15,406 nt of DNA from JABLTI01 sp030629105 (GTDB lineage: Archaea; Asgardarchaeota; Heimdallarchaeia; JABLTI01). The position numbers were made by a program, and so were the translations under genes. Every line of letters starts with the position of its first letter. Within the stretch, counting starts at the first letter, position 1. Below the pieces are notes generated by a model that did not search any database, was not told where the DNA came from, and worked only from the letters and a program-made list of their open reading frames with translations. Below are positions 1-7,105 of the stretch, piece by piece. The stretch spans positions 1 to 15,406 of the forward strand of contig DAOVPS010000059.1 in assembly GCA_030629105.1 (NCBI GenBank), in the 5' to 3' direction.

Positions 1-1
1 A

Positions 2-112
2 TTCGAATTTATAACTCAATGTGCAAAATCTATCTCCTTTAGAAATAAAAATCCTCAAATCTATGGAAATAATTCTCCTGCCTGGGAAATTTGTGTTGCT
101 TTTTACTATCTT
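2..112 (-). pseudogene. Out-of-frame continuation of the EF-1A-like gene (domain II)
   Basis: Reading from the AAG at 112-110 gives 37 open codons to the window edge, with no stop and no plausible start near the beginning. The peptide contains FPGRRIISIDLRIFI, then a KGDRF turn and TLSYKFE. This follows the EF-1A domain II pattern, in which a strand like VKSIE is followed by PGDNIGFNVRG. Joining it to the upstream frame by skipping one T at 113 gives GKIKL-KIVKSN, a sensible domain II joint. The causes could be an inactivating indel, an assembly error, or +1 frameshifting at TTA-TAA-G. The gene continues beyond position 1, so the rest cannot be judged. Confidence 0.65.
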
Positions 113-923
113 ATAACTTTATTTTACCACTTATAATACGTCCATATCCGACAAGACCAATACCAGGTTCTTGATAAGCATCATAGACAACTAAGCGAAA
201 TTCTTTGTCTGAAAGATCCTCTGGAACGCTAATTTTTGCAATTGCTTCTTTTAATGTTGGACCTTTATACCAAGGAATTTTCTCACTTAGAGTTAAGAAA
301 TTGTCTCCTTCTAATCCGCTAATTGGAATAAAGGGAATTTTATCCATCATTTTTACCCAGGGGCTTTGTATTTTCTTCAAAAAGTCTACTAGAATTTGTT
401 TGCATTCATTGAATCTTTCTTCAGAATATTTAGCATTATCCATTTTATTAACGACTACGATGACATCTTTGATTCCTAAAACTGAAGCGATTAATGTATG
501 TTCAAGAGTTTGACCGGAAGGAGTTAGTTCATCACCAGGTTCTAGTCCTGCTTCAATTTCACCTTTGCCGGCACTAATAACAAGGATACAAGCATCTGCT
601 GTACTTAATCCAGCTATGGTGTGTTTTGTAAAATCTCTGTGACCAGGATTATCAATTAGAACAAATTCGCGATTATCAATTTCAAAACGTCGAAAAGCTA
701 TGTCCATAGTTTTGCCTTTTTCTTTTTCTTCTTGGAATGCATCCAAAATATATGCCCATTTCCAAGAGGACATTCCTAAACCATCTGCATCTGTTTCATG
801 TTTTTTCATTACTCGCGGATCTACAGCACCGATTTGATATAGAAAATGACCCATTAAGGTGGATTTACCATGGTCGACGTGACCGATAACTGCTATACTG
901 GTTAATGATTCTTTCTTTGACAT
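111..923 (-). CDS. EF-1A-family translational GTPase paralogue, frame broken in domain II
   Basis: This is a GTPase of the EF-1A/eRF3/Hbs1 class, which binds GTP and delivers aminoacyl-tRNA or a release/rescue factor to the ribosome. Visible motifs are G1 GHVDHGKS (14-21), the switch I threonine in EKGKTMDIAF, G3 DNPGHRDF (91-98, where EF-1A usually has DAPGH), G4 NKMD (159-162) and G5 SGLEGDN (about 202-208). Domain II then starts with PGIGLVGYGRIISGKIKL and stops at residue 270, while the family is usually about 420-440 residues. The next frame carries on domain II-like sequence (see the feature at 2-112), so this is a frameshifted gene rather than a natural short protein. The ATG at 923 has an AGAGGAA ribosome-binding site 8 nt upstream. 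The altered G3 and a short insertion after GEIEAG mark it as a paralogue, not the main aEF1A. It is the last gene of the minus-strand block. Confidence 0.8.
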   Translation of the reverse strand: MSKKESLTSIAVIGHVDHGKSTLMGHFLYQIGAVDPRVMKKHETDADGLGMSSWKWAYILDAFQEEKEKGKTMDIAFRRFEIDNREFVLIDNPGHRDFTKHTIAGLSTADACILVISAGKGEIEAGLEPGDELTPSGQTLEHTLIASVLGIKDVIVVVNKMDNAKYSEERFNECKQILVDFLKKIQSPWVKMMDKIPFIPISGLEGDNFLTLSEKIPWYKGPTLKEAIAKISVPEDLSDKEFRLVVYDAYQEPGIGLVGYGRIISGKIKL

Positions 924-956
924 TTACTGTTTCCTCTAATCGTTATATTATAGTAG

Positions 957-963
957 AAAAAAA
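957..963 (-). terminator. T7 tract just after the 129-residue ORF
   Basis: On the minus strand, seven consecutive T residues follow the TAA stop of the 129-residue gene with one base between. Archaeal RNA polymerase terminates at such T-runs without needing a hairpin. The 41-bp gap also holds a TATAATATA-like stretch (about 943-951) that may serve the EF-1A-like gene. Confidence 0.35.
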
Positions 964-964
964 T

Positions 965-1354
965 TTAGAAGAATGCTGGTTTCCCATCTAATTGAATGAC
1001 AGGTAAATAATTCCATTTTGTAGATGCTAGAGTTGATTCACAAAAACCCCACTTCTCTGACTCAATAGAGCTATATTTAATAAATTTGCAATTTTTTGGT
1101 TTCTCGTTTAAAATATGAAAGAAATACATTGGTAACCCCCTTAAATTGAAATATCCAGCTACACCTGTAAGGAATCCAATATACCACTTCTTACTTTTAT
1201 CTTCTTCAAAGTATAGAAAGTTTAATCCAGCATTTCTAACAGCACTAAAGAAAGCCATTCGTACTAAATCATCCATTGATGCAAGTTTCATTTTAACTAC
1301 TGGATGTAATCCGTGTTTCCCTTCCATATGTGAGTGTTTTGTTTCTTTTTCCAT
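965..1354 (-). CDS. Hypothetical protein, 129 aa, unrecognised
   Basis: I do not recognise this family. The protein has a His-rich charged start (MEKETKHSHMEGKHGLH), then a mixed alpha/beta body rich in aromatic residues: an amphipathic segment DDLVRMAFFSAVRNAGLNFLYF (residues about 28-49), WYIGFLTGVAGYF (57-69), and a C-terminal region with WGF, KWNYLPVIQL and the end GKPAFF. No signal peptide or clear membrane helix is present, and there are only two cysteines. It looks like a single compact soluble domain. The ATG is well placed, with GAGG 7 nt upstream. It sits between the longin gene and the EF-1A-like gene on the same strand, with a 128-bp gap upstream, so it may have its own promoter. 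It could be an Asgard-restricted small domain; its function is unknown. Confidence 0.6.
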   Translation of the reverse strand: MEKETKHSHMEGKHGLHPVVKMKLASMDDLVRMAFFSAVRNAGLNFLYFEEDKSKKWYIGFLTGVAGYFNLRGLPMYFFHILNEKPKNCKFIKYSSIESEKWGFCESTLASTKWNYLPVIQLDGKPAFF

Positions 1355-1482
1355 TTTTCATCCTCAATCGTTTCGCTATTTTATCTACTTTAATTTTCTT
1401 TCTATATGTTCATCATAAAAATCTATGAAAACCCATCTAATATGGATTTCTCTATTATAATATTTTAATTGTGTAAATTAAA

Positions 1483-1917
1483 TTACAAAAATACCTTTCT
1501 CAGTCTATCTTCGGGACGATAAATAAGATCACCCAATTTCTTTGTAATAATATCTTTGAAATCTTCGTATTCATTTAGACATCCCAGGTTTACATTGTCA
1601 AATGTTTCGTGAAAAGCATTAGCAATTGAATGCATCAAGACTTTTATTGTTCCAGGTCTATCAACACTATCACAAATAGAATAAACAGTTACTACTTGAT
1701 TGTTTTTTAGTGTGTTTTTGTGAAGAAAGATACTATATCTTTTCATTTTAAAGATTTCAGTTTCATCATTGAAGATTTCGACAGCAAATGCTTGTATTGC
1801 TTCTAATAAACCAGCAGTTAATAAAGAATCAGTTGCTTTATCATCATGGTAATTTATCTTCACTATAGGGATTCCACTAAACATAACACCGGCTTCTAAA
1901 ACTGCCAACCTAATCAT
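1483..1917 (-). CDS. Longin-domain protein, Mon1/FUZ-type
   Basis: This 144-residue protein has the strand-helix-strand pattern of a longin/roadblock fold. It opens with IRLAVLEAGVMFSGIPIVKI (strands 1-2), continues with a long helix SLLTAGLLEAIQAFAVEIF (31-49), then strands EIFKMKRYSIFLHK and QVVTVYSICD, and a C-terminal helix IKVLMHSIANAFHETF. The order 'GIPI.. / LL.A.IQAF / I...RY.IFL' resembles the first longin domain of Mon1, FUZ and HPS1, which act in Rab/Arf GTPase exchange complexes. That similarity is recalled, not searched. The Asgard longin role would be binding or regulating a small GTPase. GAGG lies only 1 nt from the ATG, an unusual spacing. TTG at codon 4 would be spaced better, so the true start may be three codons downstream. 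A TATAAG-like element (about 1987-1994) may be its promoter. Confidence 0.6.
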   Translation of the reverse strand: MIRLAVLEAGVMFSGIPIVKINYHDDKATDSLLTAGLLEAIQAFAVEIFNDETEIFKMKRYSIFLHKNTLKNNQVVTVYSICDSVDRPGTIKVLMHSIANAFHETFDNVNLGCLNEYEDFKDIITKKLGDLIYRPEDRLRKVFL

Positions 1918-2001
1918 TCCTCAATAATTAACTCAATTGATTTTATCCAGACTGCAAATTAGAACTTAATTAATTTTTCTTTCTTAAACTTATAAGAGTA
2001 A

Positions 2002-4623
2002 TTATTCTGACTTCTTTTTGTTTTTTCGTTTGATACTCTTAAGAATCCAAGGCTTTTCTATCATTTTAATTGTATTTAATGCGAGTTTCATTGTATTTCT
2101 TTCATCAAAAACAAGTGCTAGTTTTGCAACAGCACGAAGATGATGTATGAGTGTATCAAACCATCTATAGATATCTCCGGGATAAGCATAAAGCAAGTAG
2201 TTAACAGAAAGATCAGTCGTTATTTTTAATAGATTCTTATTTTCCAATCTTGATTCAACAATGATTCTTGATATTGCACGCTCTCCACATCCACACCAAG
2301 GATTCTCTGTGCATTTACAATTAAAAATATCCTTATTCCATTTTCCCATTGAATCTACAATTAACTTTGGAAGATTGCTTCGTTTTTCTAGAGCTGATTC
2401 CATAAATTCCAAAACTGAACCAGAAAAGAGATTCGAACCAATATAGCGACTTTTTATTGCTTTCTCAATTTCAGCTTGAATTTTAGAGTTAAGATATACA
2501 GAAGTAAAAGGTTCTAAACCAATAGCAATTTCCAATGGACTTAGAAGTTGCAGCTTCTTTTTTATCTCCCCAGATTCTGTTGGAGCTAAAAATGATCTTG
2601 AGGTTGCTTTTCCTAAGTTTGTTGACCTTGGTCCTTCTTTGTAAATGTTAATCATTTCTAATTCTTTCAACACTCTAAGGGATTCCTTTAAAGTGTCTGC
2701 TGGACCAAGGAAATTCTGAAAGACATCTATCATTTCTTGGAGGGTTGGCTCTCCCATTGCTACAATCGATGCTAAAACTTGTTCTAACTGATTTTCTCCT
2801 TCCATGAGAGGTTCAACTGGTTCTATTTCTTCTGAGAGAAGCTCAAAAGCAATTGATTCCTCGGTATTTTCCATCGCGCTGTGGTATTTCTTATTTGGTT
2901 GAACTAGAAGAACAACCTTGCCACTATCATGATACCCTAATCTCCCTGCTCTTCCAGCCATTTGATGAAATTCAGCTACTGATACCCAGAAAATCCCCAT
3001 AGCGAGGGATTCAAATATGACTTGACTTGCTGGAAAATCTACACCTGCACCTAGAGCAGCAGTTGTTATTATTGCAGCATATTTACCATTTGCAAATCCA
3101 AATTCTGCCTTCTTTCTTTCACGGAATGTTAACCCTGAATGATAAACGACAGATTTTAAACCGCCTTTACTCAGTTTAATTGCTAATTCATAACAATGTT
3201 TTCTGGAATTTGTAAACACAATTGTTTGTCCAAAATAACCATAAGTTGATTTTTTATTATATTCCGCCCGTATTAAATCTCTCAAATAGATTTCTTTTTC
3301 GTCTTGATCCTTTGCTATAACAACATGTCGTTCCAATGGAATAGGTCTTTCTTCGTGCAAGAGAGGTTGTAATCCAAGATCTCTTGCTAGTTCTTCTGGA
3401 TTACCTATTGTTGCTGATAAACCGAGAATCTGAGCATTTGGAAATAATGCTTTGACTCGAGCAACTATACCATCGATTTCTGGTCCTCTTGATTCATTAC
3501 TAATCATTTGAATTTCATCAATGATAACAGTTCCAATGTTTCCTAAATCCTCAGCTTTATTGTTTCTTAATAACAAGTCAAAGGCTTCATAGGTAGCAGT
3601 AATAATGTCTGCATTTCTATACCCAGTATCTATAATGTATCGTGCTTCATTCCCGACATCTATCTTGCTCATCCCAACACGTATTGCTGTTCTTAATCCT
3701 TCTTTTGAATACTTTGCCTTGAAATCTTCATACTTCTGATTTGTTAAGGCGACAAGTGGACTTAAGTAAATCATTTTTTGTCCTTTTAACGCTTTTGTAA
3801 TTCCAACTAATTCTCCAATTAGTGTTTTCCCACTGCTAGTTCCAGCAACAACTAAAAAATCTTCATTTTGGAATAAACCAGCATTAATAGCTTTAACTTG
3901 AATCGGCAATAATTTTTTGATTCCGTTGCTTTTCAGTATCTGCTTCGTTCTCCCAGATATTGGTAAATTATCAATTGGTTTTGAATCAGATAAATCATCT
4001 ATATCTCCTATAGTATCATATAACGTTAGTTCTGGGTTTCTTGTTGGTCTGAAATCATATTCAAAAGCTTCCAAGACATTATCTACATTTTTGATTTTAT
4101 TCAAAATTCGATAGAAATGTCTTTTCCCAGATGTTGCGAGTTTTATTTCCCTCGAATTTATTTCTTTATCTAATTCATCTCGAGCACATTGTTGACAGGC
4201 TTTTCTTCCTGATACTAAGAATTCCCTGTCTTCAGTTAGAATTGTAACATTTTTTTTATCAATCATACACAATCGACAAATTCTTCTAAAAGTTGGTTCG
4301 TTAATATTGAATGATTTAAAGTATTCCAAAAATAACTTGTAATTTTTTGGCTGGTCATCATTTGGTATGATAATTCCTTTAGCTTTTCGTAAAACTTGTG
4401 TAATATCATCTGGACGTTTGTATTCACTACCAGTAGCGCTAAGTACAACATATTTGTATGGGCGTAATCTTCCACTTTCAACTGTGAATTGCAGCTTAGC
4501 CCGTTCTAAAGGCTTCATGCGTAATGCCTTTGCTTTTGCTGGTAGAAGCAGCATATCAACCTGTTGTTTTTCATCGTCAAAATCCATGAGAAAAACAAAG
4601 TACTGAAAAGCCTGACTGGACAT
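2002..4623 (-). CDS. Archaeal Ski2-like (ASH-Ski2-type) superfamily 2 helicase
   Basis: This is an 873-residue ATP-dependent RNA/DNA helicase. The N-terminal extension carries a two-pair zinc site, CRLC (116-119) and CQQC (143-146). The core follows: Q motif (LLPIQ, about 238-242), motif I AGTSSGKT (260-267), motif II DEIQ (369-372), motif III SAT (403-405), a VFTNSRK strand (469-475), YHSGLTFRER (494-503), TTAALGAGVDFP (520-531) and motif VI QMAGRAGRLG (554-563). A winged-helix-like region and a second Cys cluster, CKC...CGC (769-779), are at the C-terminus. N-terminal CxxC pairs, a Ski2 core and a late CxC...CxC match the archaeal ASH-Ski2 family (COG1202), known from Thermococcales to associate with aRNase J and ribosomes. 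Hel308 is less likely because it lacks the zinc extension. All motifs look intact. A weak AAGGAA lies just ahead of the ATG. Confidence 0.75.
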   Translation of the reverse strand: MSSQAFQYFVFLMDFDDEKQQVDMLLLPAKAKALRMKPLERAKLQFTVESGRLRPYKYVVLSATGSEYKRPDDITQVLRKAKGIIIPNDDQPKNYKLFLEYFKSFNINEPTFRRICRLCMIDKKNVTILTEDREFLVSGRKACQQCARDELDKEINSREIKLATSGKRHFYRILNKIKNVDNVLEAFEYDFRPTRNPELTLYDTIGDIDDLSDSKPIDNLPISGRTKQILKSNGIKKLLPIQVKAINAGLFQNEDFLVVAGTSSGKTLIGELVGITKALKGQKMIYLSPLVALTNQKYEDFKAKYSKEGLRTAIRVGMSKIDVGNEARYIIDTGYRNADIITATYEAFDLLLRNNKAEDLGNIGTVIIDEIQMISNESRGPEIDGIVARVKALFPNAQILGLSATIGNPEELARDLGLQPLLHEERPIPLERHVVIAKDQDEKEIYLRDLIRAEYNKKSTYGYFGQTIVFTNSRKHCYELAIKLSKGGLKSVVYHSGLTFRERKKAEFGFANGKYAAIITTAALGAGVDFPASQVIFESLAMGIFWVSVAEFHQMAGRAGRLGYHDSGKVVLLVQPNKKYHSAMENTEESIAFELLSEEIEPVEPLMEGENQLEQVLASIVAMGEPTLQEMIDVFQNFLGPADTLKESLRVLKELEMINIYKEGPRSTNLGKATSRSFLAPTESGEIKKKLQLLSPLEIAIGLEPFTSVYLNSKIQAEIEKAIKSRYIGSNLFSGSVLEFMESALEKRSNLPKLIVDSMGKWNKDIFNCKCTENPWCGCGERAISRIIVESRLENKNLLKITTDLSVNYLLYAYPGDIYRWFDTLIHHLRAVAKLALVFDERNTMKLALNTIKMIEKPWILKSIKRKNKKKSE

Positions 4624-4656
4624 TTCCTTGAACCTAGTTTTAACAAATGATAATTT

Positions 4657-4664
4657 AAAAAAAA
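4657..4664 (-). terminator. T8 tract between methyltransferase and helicase genes
   Basis: On the minus strand, eight T residues lie about 43 nt after the methyltransferase stop, followed directly by AAATTA. The T-run can end the methyltransferase transcript. The overlapping TTTAAATTA, about 30 nt ahead of the helicase ATG, can act as its TATA box. It is the only such signal in this 83-bp gap. Confidence 0.35.
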
Positions 4665-4706
4665 TCCTAATAATAATTAAAGTTGTGGAAGCTGTGGAAA
4701 AAACTA

Positions 4707-5690
4707 CTAAGTCTTTGAATAGTAACTAATAATATATCTTGAATTCAAGCTTTTCTTTGTTAATTCAAAGTTATATTTGGTTAATGCTGCTCTAATGGTA
4801 TCAAAATTAGCATATTCATTTATTCCATCAATGCACAATCCTAACCATTCTGAAATGAGAGTGTTTCGTGGTTCATCCGTATAAGGCACATAGAGAAGTA
4901 ATTTAGTTCCATCTTTTGAAACTTGGCTTGCTATATTGAGAACTCGTTCTAAATTTGGCATTGAGAAACCCAGTGGATTAAAACCGAAAATCAAATCAAC
5001 TTTATCTTTGATTATATTATTCAGCATTTCCGATGGATACACTATGCTGCTTTCTAAGTTACTTTTCTCATAACTTTTAATCGTATATTCGTATGGTTCT
5101 TTAAGTAGAGTATTTAGTTGTAAAGAACAAACTTCACTGTCTTGAAAAACAGATGCCAGCTGTATTGCACTATAACCCAATCCGAAGTTGATATCAAGAA
5201 TTTTCTTTGGAGTACCATTAAATTCTAGTTGTGATATTGCTTCAGAACGAAGGGAATGTAAACTTCGAGACCCATCAATAGTATCAATAAAATAAAGTAA
5301 TTTTACTAAATCTATCTTCTCAGTTTCATTGCGTATTATTTCAAGAAAATATTTGGCTAGATACTCTTGGAACAAATAAAGTTGGTTTGCACCATGTTCT
5401 CGAATATAATCTCGAGAAGTGGCTTTTGCAGGCAAAACTCGTCTCCATTTATCAGCTAAAACGAAAACTCCACCTCTTCGTTCAAAATAACCGTATTCAG
5501 CTAATTGAAAGAGCATTTTTCCAAATAATTCTTTCTTCGCATATCGCTTATTATGAGAGATGACTGCTAGATCACAAGGGGTTTTGCAAAAGTTTCCAAT
5601 ACCTTGTTCTTCTGAAATTTCTTTTGCAATGTACGCAGAAAGGATTGCTATGTGTTCGAAGAGTTCTTTTGTCAATATTCTCTCACTCAA
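4707..5690 (-). CDS. Class I SAM-methyltransferase-like protein with N-terminal winged helix
   Basis: The 327-residue architecture resembles small-molecule O-methyltransferases. An N-terminal helical/winged-helix segment (about 1-85) includes FGKMLFQLAEYGYFERRGGVFVLADKW, a helical linker covers about 95-155, and a Rossmann-like domain follows. Motif I is KKILDINFGLGYSAIQLA (162-179). A strand VDLIFGFNPLGF (231-242) and GTKLLLYVPY (261-270) follow, with a final ELTKKSLNSRYIISYY hairpin. Motif I has Asn-Phe where most enzymes have Gly-x (DxGxGxG), so SAM binding may be weakened. The substrate cannot be inferred. The start is TTG at 5690, with no Shine-Dalgarno and an in-frame stop five codons upstream. 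TTG at 5675 is the alternative, and the first ATG is about codon 59. It is divergent from the actin-like gene and heads the minus-strand block. Confidence 0.6.
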   Translation of the reverse strand: MSERILTKELFEHIAILSAYIAKEISEEQGIGNFCKTPCDLAVISHNKRYAKKELFGKMLFQLAEYGYFERRGGVFVLADKWRRVLPAKATSRDYIREHGANQLYLFQEYLAKYFLEIIRNETEKIDLVKLLYFIDTIDGSRSLHSLRSEAISQLEFNGTPKKILDINFGLGYSAIQLASVFQDSEVCSLQLNTLLKEPYEYTIKSYEKSNLESSIVYPSEMLNNIIKDKVDLIFGFNPLGFSMPNLERVLNIASQVSKDGTKLLLYVPYTDEPRNTLISEWLGLCIDGINEYANFDTIRAALTKYNFELTKKSLNSRYIISYYSKT

Positions 5691-5700
5691 TTTGTTGTGT

Positions 5701-5723
5701 AAAAGTTACGAGTTATAACTTTT
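5701..5723. repeat. 8-bp inverted repeat upstream of the methyltransferase gene
   Basis: AAAAGTTA (5701-5708) and TAACTTTT (5716-5723) form a perfect inverted repeat with a 7-bp spacer. It overlaps a 10-bp palindrome, AGTTATAACT (5711-5720). It ends 10 bp ahead of the TTG start, so it could be an operator for a dimeric regulator or a hairpin in the leader. Confidence 0.45.
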
Positions 5724-5910
5724 GGAGTAAGGAAACCACAGTAGAAATTTCAATAAATAGATTTCTTATACGGCAATTGATGCCTTAATATAGTAAATTT
5801 CTAAATTCTTAGTAGATACAAATAATTTTTTTATATGAGAACATACGAAACCTAAGTAACAATAATAAAAATTAAGATTGGTAAGTAAAAACTTGAGCTA
5901 ATACTTAAAG

Positions 5911-5925
5911 CGAGAAGTTTTTATG
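5911..5925 (+). promoter_or_regulatory. Candidate BRE/TATA for the actin-like gene
   Basis: A purine-rich CGAGAAG (BRE-like) precedes TTTTTATG (5918-5925). The spacing puts transcription start about 20 nt ahead of the GTG at 5969, leaving room for the AGAAGG ribosome-binding site at 5955-5960. The rest of the 278-bp divergent region (5691-5968) shows only AT-rich sequence and the inverted repeat near the methyltransferase gene. Confidence 0.4.
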
Positions 5926-5968
5926 TGCTATCTATTATTGATTTTTAGGAAAACAGAAGGTATATACA

Positions 5969-7033
5969 GTGTCTAAAAAAGTCTTAAGAAGTGTCGGAAT
6001 AGACCTTGGAACAAGTACCATAAAGATCTCGTCCAACAATGGAAGCGATTTGAAAAGAATCCCATCAATTATTGGGGACCCAAATCCAGGATGGACCGGG
6101 ATGACTTTAGACAAGTCATTAGAAAATAATCTTGTGTTAGAAGAAGGTGGGCAAACATTTTTTGTAGGAGAATTAGCTCGATTACAGAGCGAAATTAAAC
6201 GCGCACTCGCTTCTGAAGGGAAAATGAAAAGCATTAAGGATGCAGTTATGGCAATAAAAGCAGCTTTGTCATTATTCATTAAAGGTGACGGCGAACAAAT
6301 TCTAATTGCCACAGGTGTTCCAGTAGCAACTTCACAAGATGAGATGTCAACTTTATCAAAAGGACTCTCTGAAGAAATGGAATTGAATGTTAGAAATGAT
6401 GCCACAGGTGAAACTCACAGTTATAACATTAATGTTCAAAAATGCTTAGTGCTTCCAGAACCTTATGGTTCTTATTATCAGATCTTGAAGACCTCAGGAG
6501 AAAGCCGTGCAGTTGATGCTATTATTGTTGACATTGGTCATGGTTCTACAGATATTTTAACTGTTTATCAAGGACGCTTAATGCGTACAGCTAGTGGTAG
6601 TTTAGAAGAAGCAGTTGATACTCTAACTACAAGAATGGCTAGAACCCTACAAGAGAAAACAGGAAAAATCATCAGACCATTTGATCTTATGAAGACAATT
6701 GAAAAGAATCTCAAAGCTGTCATGGTTGGCGGACAACAATATGATGTTTCAGAAGTGAAGGAATATTATACCCAAAGCATTTCAGAGATAATTATTGATG
6801 AAACTTCCAGATTACTCGGAACTTTACCACCCGATGCATGGATCGAACGTGTAATTCTAACCGGTGGTGGTGCGTATGTTTTTGGTGACACATTGAAGGA
6901 AATGATGTGGAAAGAGAATATCGTTAAATCACCTGAAGAAGTTGTCGTACCAGATAATCCTGTAATGTGTAATGCAATGGGTTTTGAACTCATAGCCCAG
7001 TCACGCATGAAACAGGAAGCAAAAAATAAATAA
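5969..7033 (+). CDS. Actin/ParM-like ATPase (archaeal Ta0583-type)
   Basis: This 354-residue protein has the actin/Hsp70 ATPase fold. Phosphate-1 is GIDLGTSTIKI (10-20), phosphate-2 is VDIGHGSTDI (187-196), and the adenosine motif is LTGGGAYVFGD (297-307). PEPYGSYY (163-170) sits ahead of phosphate-2, as in ParM and Ta0583 proteins. It is shorter than eukaryotic-type or Asgard Lokiactins (about 375 aa) and lacks their DNase-loop and hydrophobic-plug layout as far as can be seen, so it groups with ParM/Ta0583/Alp-like filament proteins. Expected activity is ATP-dependent polymerisation in DNA segregation, cell shape or an unknown filament. No partner DNA-binding adaptor or repeated centromere-like DNA lies beside it, so plasmid partition is not supported here. 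The start is GTG at 5969 with AGAAGG 8 nt upstream. It has its own promoter and a strong terminator. Confidence 0.8.
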   Translation: MSKKVLRSVGIDLGTSTIKISSNNGSDLKRIPSIIGDPNPGWTGMTLDKSLENNLVLEEGGQTFFVGELARLQSEIKRALASEGKMKSIKDAVMAIKAALSLFIKGDGEQILIATGVPVATSQDEMSTLSKGLSEEMELNVRNDATGETHSYNINVQKCLVLPEPYGSYYQILKTSGESRAVDAIIVDIGHGSTDILTVYQGRLMRTASGSLEEAVDTLTTRMARTLQEKTGKIIRPFDLMKTIEKNLKAVMVGGQQYDVSEVKEYYTQSISEIIIDETSRLLGTLPPDAWIERVILTGGGAYVFGDTLKEMMWKENIVKSPEEVVVPDNPVMCNAMGFELIAQSRMKQEAKNK

Positions 7034-7049
7034 TCAGAACAAAAACTGA

Positions 7050-7096
7050 ATGAAGCATCATTGTTTTGTAATGATTGCTTCATAAAATTCTTTTTT
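7050..7096 (+). terminator. Hairpin plus T-tract after the actin-like gene
   Basis: Arms 7050-7062 and 7070-7083 pair (core GAAGCATCATT with AATGATTGCTTC, one bulged T), with a 7-nt loop. A T-rich tract follows at 7087-7096. It lies 17 nt after the actin stop and ends 10 nt before the convergent PH-protein stop, so it separates the two transcripts. Confidence 0.65.
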
Positions 7097-7105
7097 CGTA
7101 GCAAG

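Noticed and set aside
205..513. Plus-strand open frame of 102 codons opposite the EF-1A-like gene
   Set aside because: It is antisense to a clearly conserved GTPase domain, has no family resemblance and gives a low-complexity Leu/Ser/Ile-rich product.
4263..4481. 72-codon frame inside the helicase gene on the same strand
   Set aside because: It is out of frame with the helicase zinc region, which carries clear CxxC pairs, and has no ribosome-binding site or recognisable domain.
5691..5968. Partition-site repeats or an origin next to the actin-like gene
   Set aside because: No tandem iterons or repeated blocks are visible. Only one inverted repeat and AT-rich promoter sequence are present.
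5935..6405. Minus-strand open frame of 156 codons over the start of the actin-like gene
   Set aside because: It lies opposite the conserved phosphate-1 region. The product is Ser/Pro/Leu-rich, which is typical of a shadow frame.
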